Source: Cribrihabitans marinus (GTDB lineage Bacteria > Pseudomonadota > Alphaproteobacteria > Rhodobacterales > Rhodobacteraceae). Taken from it: DNA of 64,000 nt. The translations under genes were made by a program, and so were the position numbers. This document shows, piece by piece, positions 35,598 to 43,079 of the stretch. The stretch is taken from assembly GCF_900109035.1 (NCBI RefSeq), contig NZ_FNYD01000002.1:124001-188000 (forward strand), given 5' to 3'. The number at the start of each line of letters is the position of its first letter. Position 1 is the first letter of the stretch. The notes under the pieces are model-generated. The model had not been told where the DNA came from. It ran no database searches and worked only from the letters and a program-made list of their open reading frames with translations.

Positions 35598-37700
35598 TCA
35601 GAAGCCTAACAGGTTGGCCTCGTCGATTGCCTTGCGCAGGAAGGTCTCGCGGTCCGTCACCGGCTGCCAGCCCAGCCGGTCCTGCGCAAAGGTGCTGTCG
35701 AACCGGCTTAGATGCGCCCGCGACAGCCAGTCGCGCAGCGAGGGGCGGGTCAGGCCCTCGCGCCGCAGCACACGGGTCTTGAGCGCATGTTTGACTGCGT
35801 CCGCCGCAAAAAGCAGGCGCAGATTGCCGCGACTGACCCGGATCCGCGCGCGCAGCCGATCCTCGATCGCGTCGAAATAGGCCTGTGCGCCCAGCATGGG
35901 CGGTGCCACGAGGTTGAAGCTTTCGCCCTCGATCCCGTCCGCCTCGCCCATGCGGATCAGCGCATCGACGCAATCCTCGATCAGCACGAAGGGCAGCGGG
36001 TTGCGGCCGTCGCCCCAGATCCGCACCGCTCCCGCGCCGTGCCAGCGCCCGATGCCCCAGTGCTGCAGGGGCCCGCCGCGTCCCAGTACGATGCCGGGCC
36101 GCGCGATCGTCACGGGCAGACCCTTGGTCCGGTGCAGGGCGAGTAGCCTGCGTTCACACTCAGCCTTGCTGCGGGCATAGAGGTTGCGGTCGCTCATGTC
36201 CTCGGCGAAGCCGGTCGCTTCGGTGATGACTTCGTCGGGATCGGACATGTCGTAGGACGCGATAGTGCCGGTATAGATCAACCGCCGGACACCTGCCGAC
36301 AGCGCCGCGCGGCCGATGCGCTCGGTCACGGCCACGTCATTGGCCAGGCAATCCTCCCAGCTGTCATCGACCGACCGGGCGAGGTTCCAGACGGTGTCGA
36401 TCCCCGCCATTGCCCGGGCCAGCCCGTCGCTGTCGCGCAGGTCCACGGCCACCGTCTCGACCTGCTCCGGCAGGTCGGCGAAAGGCCCGGTCTTGCCACG
36501 ACTCAGCACCCGCACGTCGCGCCCGCGCGCGACCAGCTCACGGGTCAGCGCACGCCCGATGAAGCCGGTGCCGCCGATCACCAGCGCATCAGGGTCCGGC
36601 TTGCGCGCGGCCTTTCGCGGCGGTGTTGCGCCGGGCAGGCCGGCCTTGGCGATGAGCTGATCCAGGGCGCCCATCACCGGCTCGGCCGTGGCGCCGGCAA
36701 ACCGGGAATCGGGGGCGGCGTCGGCGCGCAGGGGGCCGTAGATCCCGTTCATCATCCCGCGAAAGCTGAGCGGGTAAGGCGACTTGCGATTCAGCGAGAC
36801 CAGCTGGACCGCGGCTTTGGCCGCACCGTTGCGCAGGTGTTGCCAGGCCAGCGCGGCCTGACGACGGGCCGGATTCACCACCAGGTCGGACGCGTTCTCG
36901 GCGTCGATCACCAGAGTGTCGGCGGCAAGATCCAGCCGCGCGCTGGCCGTCGAGCCGCGCAGGGTCAACGACCGGTCATCCACGGTCTCGACCAGCGACA
37001 GGATCAAGGTCAGGTCCACGTCGCCGGCCCGGGCCGTGATGCGCCAGCTTTGCGGCAGGTCCACCCCGCCCGGCAGCGTGATCGGCTTGCCCAGGCTGAC
37101 ATGCTCGACCTCGACCGGGCCGAACAGGTCGTTGGCGAAGGCCATCAGGTGCGGCCCGAATTCCAGCGCCAGGTGGCGCGGCTCGCGCAGCAGCCACAAC
37201 GAGAACGGCCCCGAGCGCAGCGGCGGCAGGGGATAGCACCACCGGATCTCGGCCCCCGAAATGCGCCCCAGAGCGCCATCGGCCAGTTGTTTCCTGAGGC
37301 GTTCATATGACGGCAGGCCAAGGAAATTGTGCCCGCAATGGAAACGTCGGTCGGCGGCTTGCGCGGCTGCTTCGATTCGCGCGGCCTCGGTCGCGGACAG
37401 GGCGACAGGTTTCTCGACCAGCACGTGATGACCGGTCTGCAGGCACCTTATGGCCAGCTCGGCATGGCTGTCGGGCGGTGTCAGGACATGCACAGCGTCG
37501 CACAGGCCCGAGGCCAAAAGCTCGTCGGTGTCATCAAAAGCCCGCGCGCCGTGACGCTCGGCCAGCGCCTGCGCGGCGCCGGGCGCGCGGTCACAGATGG
37601 CGGTCAGGTCCAGACCGTCGGTCGCCGTGATGGCATCTGCGTGCCAGCCGGCGATGTATCCGGCCCCGATCAGGCCGATTCGGATCGCGGTGTCGGTCAT
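35598..37700 (-). CDS. Gfo/Idh/MocA oxidoreductase fused to an extended SDR (epimerase/dehydratase-like)
   Basis: The 700-residue protein joins two NAD(P)-dependent enzymes. Residues 1-340 are a Gfo/Idh/MocA domain with the dinucleotide loop GLIGAGYIAGWHA and the VEKPVALS motif. After a linker rich in Lys/Arg/Pro (about 355-375) comes an extended SDR with GGTGFIGRALTREL and a YARSK active-site Tyr/Lys. Both domains look complete. It probably makes a modified nucleotide sugar for the EPS. Which half acts first and on what sugar cannot be told from sequence. The gene ends 4 nt upstream-side from the preceding GT2 stop, so the two are co-transcribed. Confidence 0.85.
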   Translation of the reverse strand: MTDTAIRIGLIGAGYIAGWHADAITATDGLDLTAICDRAPGAAQALAERHGARAFDDTDELLASGLCDAVHVLTPPDSHAELAIRCLQTGHHVLVEKPVALSATEAARIEAAAQAADRRFHCGHNFLGLPSYERLRKQLADGALGRISGAEIRWCYPLPPLRSGPFSLWLLREPRHLALEFGPHLMAFANDLFGPVEVEHVSLGKPITLPGGVDLPQSWRITARAGDVDLTLILSLVETVDDRSLTLRGSTASARLDLAADTLVIDAENASDLVVNPARRQAALAWQHLRNGAAKAAVQLVSLNRKSPYPLSFRGMMNGIYGPLRADAAPDSRFAGATAEPVMGALDQLIAKAGLPGATPPRKAARKPDPDALVIGGTGFIGRALTRELVARGRDVRVLSRGKTGPFADLPEQVETVAVDLRDSDGLARAMAGIDTVWNLARSVDDSWEDCLANDVAVTERIGRAALSAGVRRLIYTGTIASYDMSDPDEVITEATGFAEDMSDRNLYARSKAECERRLLALHRTKGLPVTIARPGIVLGRGGPLQHWGIGRWHGAGAVRIWGDGRNPLPFVLIEDCVDALIRMGEADGIEGESFNLVAPPMLGAQAYFDAIEDRLRARIRVSRGNLRLLFAADAVKHALKTRVLRREGLTRPSLRDWLSRAHLSRFDSTFAQDRLGWQPVTDRETFLRKAIDEANLLGF

Positions 37701-37704
37701 GGGC

Positions 37705-38727
37705 TCACTGATACTCGATGATGCGGGGGGCGTGCCGGCGCAGCCGGTGGGCAGCATAGCGGATCATGCCGACAAGGTTGGGAAATTTCGACGCGACCAG
37801 GAACAGCGCCTGATGCGCGGCCTCGACCACGGGCAGGCCGTCGCGACGCAAGCCCTGCCAGGCCCGCAGAAAGGACAGCGCATAGAGGGCGCTCGCCAGC
37901 AGCAGGGCCGGCGCGAACCAGATTCCGCTCAGGGCCAGCAAGGGCAGCAACAGCCCAAAGACGATCACCCGCCGCCGCTCGGCCCGGAAATGTCCGGGAT
38001 GCATCCGGCCGACCTGGGCAAAGCCATGGCCCGCGCGCTCGGCACGCCGCCACCATTCCGAAAACCGCGTCATCCCGGCGTCGTGGCGGGTCATCGGCGA
38101 CGGCAGGCGTTCCAGCCGCCAGCCTTTGCCGGCCAGCCTGAGACAGAATTCGTCATCCTCGGCGGCGATCACCGTTTCGTCGAACCCGCCGACCTGTTCA
38201 AAGGCCGTCGCCCGCACCATCATGTCGCCGCCGCAGGTGGTGATCGGCCCCGCAGGCCGGTGCCATTCGTGGTCGCAGATGCGGTTGTAGATGCTGGCCT
38301 CGGGCGCGACCTCGGAGCGCCATCCGGTAACCAGCCCCAGGCCGGGACCGGTGTGCAGATGGGCGACGGCCCGTTCGATCCACCCCGGCTCGAGCTGGCA
38401 ATCGCCGTCGATGAACTGCACGAATTCCGGTCTTTCGTCCCCTTGCATGAGCTCGGCATATCCGGCATTGCGTCCGCGTGCCGCGTTGAACGGACAGGCG
38501 GGGTCCAGTTCGACCACCGCCACACCGGCGGCGCGCGCCGCCGTGACGCTGCCATCCCGCGAGCCGGAATCGACATAGACAATTCTGTTGGCCTGACCGG
38601 TCGCCGCCTCAAGGGCCCGGACAAGCCGCGCACCTTCGTTGCGCCCGATCAGCACGAGGCCCACGGCGCCGGGACCGGGCAGGTCCGGATCGGCGGCTGG
38701 CTGCGGCAGATCTTCAAAGGATGACAA
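37705..38727 (-). CDS. Family 2 glycosyltransferase with C-terminal membrane helices
   Basis: The 340-residue enzyme has the GT-A pattern GLVLIGRNEGARL, YVDSGSRDGS and a DXD in QFIDGDCQLEPGW. EDDEFCLRL is the acceptor-base region. Two to three hydrophobic helices near the C-terminus (VIVFGLLLPLLALSGIW) anchor it. TTG at 38727 is selected because GGAG stands 6 nt upstream and a promoter-like pair lies just beyond it. An ATG at 38817 would place that promoter inside the gene. It precedes the oxidoreductase fusion by 4 nt in a two-gene unit. Confidence 0.87.
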   Translation of the reverse strand: MSSFEDLPQPAADPDLPGPGAVGLVLIGRNEGARLVRALEAATGQANRIVYVDSGSRDGSVTAARAAGVAVVELDPACPFNAARGRNAGYAELMQGDERPEFVQFIDGDCQLEPGWIERAVAHLHTGPGLGLVTGWRSEVAPEASIYNRICDHEWHRPAGPITTCGGDMMVRATAFEQVGGFDETVIAAEDDEFCLRLAGKGWRLERLPSPMTRHDAGMTRFSEWWRRAERAGHGFAQVGRMHPGHFRAERRRVIVFGLLLPLLALSGIWFAPALLLASALYALSFLRAWQGLRRDGLPVVEAAHQALFLVASKFPNLVGMIRYAAHRLRRHAPRIIEYQ

Positions 38728-38766
38728 CGGGTTCTCCGGCAGGAAACGGGGCGGGCGCGCGCCGAA

Positions 38767-38796
38767 TCTTAAGCAGGCTTTCACCGCAAAGTCCAA
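38767..38796 (-). promoter_or_regulatory. Candidate promoter of the GT2/oxidoreductase-fusion unit
   Basis: On the minus strand TTGGAC (38796-38791) and TTAAGA (38772-38767) are separated by 18 nt, in an AT-rich patch of a GC-rich region. It lies about 40 nt upstream of the chosen TTG start and supports it. Confidence 0.4.
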
Positions 38797-38872
38797 ATCC
38801 TCTTGCGCGTCACGCATCCGCGAGGCAGCAAAGGGCGGGCGATTTCGGACGCCCTGCATCCAGGAGAGCGAC

Positions 38873-39841
38873 TTGACCCGGAACCACACCATCCGGCGAC
38901 GTGTCCTGCAAAGCGCGGAGGCGTCTGTCACGATGCTCAGCCTTGGCTGCGTGACCCAGGACTGGCGCGTCCTGCGCGGCGGTCAACCGGTGCCGGTCGT
39001 GCTGGGGTTCTCGGATCCCGAGGCCTATCGCGGAAACCCGCACTACATCGGCGCGATCGCCGGGCGCGTCGCCAACCGGATCTCGGGTTCGGGTTTCGAT
39101 CTTGGCGGGCAGCGCTGGAGGCTGGAGGCGAACGAGCCGCCAAACCACTTGCACGGCGGTCCCGCAGGGCTGTCGCACCGGAATTGGCAGATGGAGCCGG
39201 ACGGGGCGCGCGCCGTGCGGATGCGTGTTACGTCCGAGCATGGCGAGGGTGGCTATCCCGGGCGGCTGGATGTCGAGGTGACGGTCACGCTGAGCGGGGC
39301 GCAGCTGTGCTATGAGATGGTGGCCCGCAGCGACCGACCGACGCCGGTGAACCTGGCCCAGCATTCCTATTATTCGCTGGGCGCGCCATCAGTGCGCGAC
39401 CTGCGCCTGACCGTGCCGGCCGCGCACGTCACGCCGTGCGGGCCCGCGATGCTTCCGATCGGCGAAATCCGTCCGGTTCAGGGAACGCCGCTGGACTTCC
39501 GCAACGGCCGCAGGATCGACCTCGCCGATCCGCAGGGGCAGGGCATCGACCTGAATTATGTCCTGTCCGGGGACGAACCGGTCACGTTGCGCGGAAACGG
39601 GATGCGGCTGGAGCTGCGCAGCGATCAGCCGTGCCTGCAGCTCTATACCGGCCACAAGCTGTCGCCGGGTGCAGCGCCCTCGGGCGGGCTTGTCCACACC
39701 CCTTTTGCAGGCCTGTGCCTGGAGCCGCAGGGATATCCCGACGCGGTCAACCGGCCCGAGTTTCCCAGTCCGCTCGCCACGCCCGAAGAACCGTATCGGC
39801 AGCGCCTGACCGTCACCATCGCGCCGGAGGCGGTCGGTTAG
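38873..39841 (+). CDS. Aldose 1-epimerase (mutarotase) family protein
   Basis: The 322-residue protein has the galactose-mutarotase fold with LSLGCVTQDWRV, GRVANRISG, NHLHGGPAGLSHRNW (catalytic His region) and NLAQHSYYSLG (second His). LEPQGYPDAVNRPEF carries the general-base Glu. TTG 38873 is preferred because AGGAGAG lies 4 nt upstream and the first beta-strand is then complete; the ATG at 38933 would cut into it. It interconverts sugar anomers. It ends by overlapping the ROK regulator tail-to-tail by 4 nt. It may belong functionally to the sugar-catabolic genes that follow rather than to the EPS locus. Confidence 0.9.
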   Translation: MTRNHTIRRRVLQSAEASVTMLSLGCVTQDWRVLRGGQPVPVVLGFSDPEAYRGNPHYIGAIAGRVANRISGSGFDLGGQRWRLEANEPPNHLHGGPAGLSHRNWQMEPDGARAVRMRVTSEHGEGGYPGRLDVEVTVTLSGAQLCYEMVARSDRPTPVNLAQHSYYSLGAPSVRDLRLTVPAAHVTPCGPAMLPIGEIRPVQGTPLDFRNGRRIDLADPQGQGIDLNYVLSGDEPVTLRGNGMRLELRSDQPCLQLYTGHKLSPGAAPSGGLVHTPFAGLCLEPQGYPDAVNRPEFPSPLATPEEPYRQRLTVTIAPEAVG

Positions 39842-41040
39842 GCGGTTCCGTCCAGCGCCGCCAGGGCGATATTGGCCACCTCGTCCAGCGCAAAGGCCCC
39901 GGCGCCGCGCGCCCACATCAGGTCGCCCCATTTGTGCACCCGGATTTCGGGCGGCGGCCGGTCGGTGCGGGTGGTCAGGGCCTGCATCCGTTCCAGCACG
40001 GGATCGTCATAGAGATGGTCCAGCGGCATCCGCTCGCCGGCCAGGATGATCAGCGACGGATCGAAGAGGTTGACGAGGTTGGCCAGCCCCATCGCAAAGA
40101 CCTGCCCGGCCCGGTCCAGGATCCGCCGGGCGGCCCGGTTGCCGTCGCGCGCCGCCGCAAGCACCGCGGTCGCCGGATCGTCCATTGCGCCCGGGATTGC
40201 CCCGGCGGGCAGGGCGGCGGCCTCTCGGGCCAGCGCGTAGTCGGCCACATAGGCCTCGAGGCAGCCGCGCTGCCCGCATCGGCAAGGCGCCCCGTCCAGC
40301 TCGACCTTGACATGGCCGAACTCGGCGCCGCAGCCGCGTGTTCCACGATAGGGGCGGCCGCCGATGAACAGGCCCAGCCCGACGCCGCTTTCGATGGTGA
40401 CGACCAGGAAGTCGGACCGACCGCGGGCCAGCCCGAACAGGCTTTCGGCCAGCGCAACCAGGTTGGCGTCGTTGTCGACAAAGGCCGGCATGCCGAGGTG
40501 GTCGGCCAGGATCTGCGCAAATTCCACGTTGCGCCCGGTGAGCGACGGTGACCAGTGGACCAGGCCGCGCACGGCATCGACTACGCCCGCGACCGCAACG
40601 CCCAGCCCCGAGATCTCGCCGACCGCTCGACCGGCGCGCTGCGCCAGCGTTTCCAGCGCGGCGGCGATCCGCTTGGCCAGCGCCTCGGCGGTCAAGGCTT
40701 CACCGGTCATCGGCTGTTCCAGTTCGGCCAACCGGGCGCCGCCGAAGTCCAGCAGCACCAGCGACAGGCTGTCCGTGCCGATGCGCAGGCCGGCCACCAA
40801 CCGGGCCGCGCCGCGGATCTTCAGGTCGACGCGGGGCCGGCCGCGGGCGGGCGCGGCATCGCCGCCATCCCGCGCCACCTCCTCGATCAGCCCGGCGCGC
40901 AGCAGGTCGGCCGTGAGCCCGGTCACGGTCGCCCGGCTGAGGCCGGAGCGCGCGGCCAGGTCGATGCGGGCCACGGGACCGTTGGCGCGGATCTCGCGAA
41001 ACAGAACCCGCCGCCCGGTTTCCCTTTGCAAAACAGTCAT
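39838..41040 (-). CDS. ROK-family transcriptional regulator
   Basis: The 400-residue protein has a MarR-like winged helix at residues about 10-60 (RIDLAARSGLSRATVTGLTADL). A ROK sugar-binding domain follows, with the DNDANLVALAE motif and the zinc site CRCGQRGCLEAYV. It is of the XylR/NagC/Mlc type, which usually represses sugar-use genes until a sugar binds. It is divergent from glucokinase, and the inverted repeat at 41091-41113 lies between the two starts. Repression of glk and its partner dehydrogenase is the likely role. Confidence 0.92.
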   Translation of the reverse strand: MTVLQRETGRRVLFREIRANGPVARIDLAARSGLSRATVTGLTADLLRAGLIEEVARDGGDAAPARGRPRVDLKIRGAARLVAGLRIGTDSLSLVLLDFGGARLAELEQPMTGEALTAEALAKRIAAALETLAQRAGRAVGEISGLGVAVAGVVDAVRGLVHWSPSLTGRNVEFAQILADHLGMPAFVDNDANLVALAESLFGLARGRSDFLVVTIESGVGLGLFIGGRPYRGTRGCGAEFGHVKVELDGAPCRCGQRGCLEAYVADYALAREAAALPAGAIPGAMDDPATAVLAAARDGNRAARRILDRAGQVFAMGLANLVNLFDPSLIILAGERMPLDHLYDDPVLERMQALTTRTDRPPPEIRVHKWGDLMWARGAGAFALDEVANIALAALDGTA

Positions 41041-41090
41041 TTGGTGTCGGCCCCGTCACCAAGATCAGCGGAAACGCGACTGTAGTCCGA

Positions 41091-41113
41091 TTTAATTTGA
41101 TTTCCAAATTAAA
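41091..41113. promoter_or_regulatory. Candidate ROK-regulator operator
   Basis: TTTAATTTG and CAAATTAAA flank a 5-nt spacer as a perfect 9-bp dyad, in a strikingly AT-rich island of an otherwise GC-rich sequence. Position (midway between divergent ROK regulator and glk) and composition both match known operators of NagC/XylR-type proteins. Confidence 0.65.
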
Positions 41114-41163
41114 ATCCGCGAAGTTGCGCGCAATTCAGGTCCCAGCGAGTCAGGAACAGGAAA

Positions 41164-42090
41164 ATGACCGTACTCGTCGCCGATGTCGGCGGAACGAACG
41201 CGCGTTTCGCCTTGGTCTCGGATCAGGGGGTCGGCCATGCCACCCGGGTCGAGAACGACCGCTATGCAACGTTCTACGCCGCGCTCCAGGCCTATCTGGA
41301 CGGGCGGGACATCCCCAAGCTGTCGGGCGCCTGCGTCGCCGTCGCAGGGCCGGTGACCGGCGATCATGCCCGGCTGACCAACCGCGACTGGGACTTTTCG
41401 GTCGACCGGCTCAGCGACACGCTGTCGGGACTGGCCAATGTGCAGCTGGTGAACGACCTGGTGGCGCTGGGCCATGCGCTTCCAGCGCTTGGGGCGTCCC
41501 AGTTGCAGGAGCTGCGCGGCGCATCAGGGCCGTCCCTGAACGATCAGGCGGTCGTGGCGGGGCTGGGCACCGGATTCAATGCCTGCGTCACCAAGGGCGA
41601 TGTCGTGCTCGAGTTGGAACTGGGCCATGCCAGCCTGCCGGCCAGCGTCGCGGGCGTCCTGGCGCAGGAGGTCGGCGAGGCCGCCGACCGGTTCCGCAGC
41701 ATCGAAGACCTGTTCTCGGGGCGGGGCCTGTCGCGTCTGCACGCTGCCCTGTCGGGCCGCGATCTGCCGGGGCCCGAGATCCTGCAGGCCTTCGCCGACG
41801 GTCGATCAGAGGCCGCGCGCCGTGCCGTGATGCTGACCGCGCGGCTTATGGGCGTTCTGACGCGCGAGATGGTGTTCCAGTACCAGCCGTTCCACGGCAT
41901 CCATTTCGCCGGTGGTGCCGCGCGTGGTATCCTCGGCTCTCAGGCGATCGAGGAATTCAGTGCCGCGCTGGACCACGATGGTCTGTTCGCCGAGCACGTG
42001 GCCCAGGTGCCGATCCGCCTGATCACCGATGATGCCGCGGCCCTGCTGGGCGCGGCCCGCTGCGCCGGATGGCAGAAAGAGGAGGCGTGA
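41164..42090 (+). CDS. glk: Glucokinase
   Basis: The 308-residue protein matches the Glk family of ATP-dependent glucokinases. It has the N-terminal phosphate loop ADVGGTNARFAL, the catalytic-Asp region VQLVNDLVALGHAL, and GLGTGFNACV and FAGGAARGI as further nucleotide-site segments. It phosphorylates cytoplasmic glucose. An AGGA/CAGGAAA sequence just before the ATG is the ribosome-binding site. Its stop overlaps the next start by one base (TGATG), giving a two-gene operon likely controlled by the divergent ROK protein. Confidence 0.93.
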   Translation: MTVLVADVGGTNARFALVSDQGVGHATRVENDRYATFYAALQAYLDGRDIPKLSGACVAVAGPVTGDHARLTNRDWDFSVDRLSDTLSGLANVQLVNDLVALGHALPALGASQLQELRGASGPSLNDQAVVAGLGTGFNACVTKGDVVLELELGHASLPASVAGVLAQEVGEAADRFRSIEDLFSGRGLSRLHAALSGRDLPGPEILQAFADGRSEAARRAVMLTARLMGVLTREMVFQYQPFHGIHFAGGAARGILGSQAIEEFSAALDHDGLFAEHVAQVPIRLITDDAAALLGAARCAGWQKEEA

Positions 42091-43079
42091 TGTCCCGACA
42101 ACCGTTCCGCTGGGGAATCCTGTCCACCGCCAAGATCGGGCGCGAGCAGGTGATGCCGGCCATTGCCCGGTCGGAAGACGGCGTGATCCACGCCATCGCC
42201 AGCCGCGACGCCGACCGCGCCGGCGCGCTCGCCGCCCGGTTCGGCGCCCCGCACTCCTATGGCGACTATGACGCGCTGCTGGCCGACCCGGAGGTGGACG
42301 GGGTCTATCTGCCGATCCCGACCGCGCATCACGCCGAATGGTCGATCCGCGCCGCCGCCGCCGGCAAGCATGTGCTGTGCGAGAAACCCATCGCGTTGCA
42401 GGCCGGGCAGATCGACGAAATCATCGCGGCTCGCGACACGCATGGCGTGGTGATCTCCGAGGCGTTCATGGTCTGGTATCATCCGCAATGGCACAAGGTG
42501 CGCGCGCTGATCGCCGAAGGCGCGATCGGGCGGCTGCGGCACGTGTCGGGTGCGTTCTCATACCACCTGACCGATCCGGCGAACATGCGCAACAAATCCG
42601 AGCTGGGCGGCGGCGCGCTGCCGGATATCGGGGTCTATCCCGTGGTCACGACGCTGATCGCCACCGGGGCCGAGCCGAGGGGTGCAACCGCGCAGGTTGA
42701 GTATTCGCCCGAGTTCGGCACCGACATCTTTGCCCGGGCCGATGTGGCCTTTGACGGTTTCGCCCTGTCGATGCATGTGTCGAGCCAGATGGCCCTGCAC
42801 CAGTCGATGCGGTTTTTCGGCGAAACCGGCTGGATCGACGTGCCGGCCCCGTTCAACCCGCTGGGCTATGGCGATGCGCAGGTCATCCTGCATGACCAGA
42901 AGAACACGCAGACCCAGGTTTTCCGCTTCGGCGAGGTGAACCAGTATGCCTTGCAGTCCGACGCCTTTGTGCGCGCCAGCCGCGGTGAGTCGGACGAGGT
43001 GTTTCCGCTGGAGTTTTCGCGCCGCGTGCAGCAGGTCATCGACGAGATCTACCGGGCGGGCGGCCCGCGCCCTCAGTAA
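42090..43079 (+). CDS. Gfo/Idh/MocA family sugar dehydrogenase
   Basis: The 329-residue NAD(P)-dependent oxidoreductase has WGILSTAKIGREQVMPAIA at the dinucleotide-binding N-terminus and the CEKPIAL motif with its catalytic lysine. The C-terminal substrate domain contains GGGALPDIGVYPV. It is most like the glucose-fructose oxidoreductase/D-xylose dehydrogenase branch. The ATG overlaps the glk stop, with GGAGG at 42081-42085. With glucokinase it suggests a small sugar-oxidation unit; the sugar is not certain. It overlaps tamB tail-to-tail by 7 nt. Confidence 0.88.
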   Translation: MSRQPFRWGILSTAKIGREQVMPAIARSEDGVIHAIASRDADRAGALAARFGAPHSYGDYDALLADPEVDGVYLPIPTAHHAEWSIRAAAAGKHVLCEKPIALQAGQIDEIIAARDTHGVVISEAFMVWYHPQWHKVRALIAEGAIGRLRHVSGAFSYHLTDPANMRNKSELGGGALPDIGVYPVVTTLIATGAEPRGATAQVEYSPEFGTDIFARADVAFDGFALSMHVSSQMALHQSMRFFGETGWIDVPAPFNPLGYGDAQVILHDQKNTQTQVFRFGEVNQYALQSDAFVRASRGESDEVFPLEFSRRVQQVIDEIYRAGGPRPQ

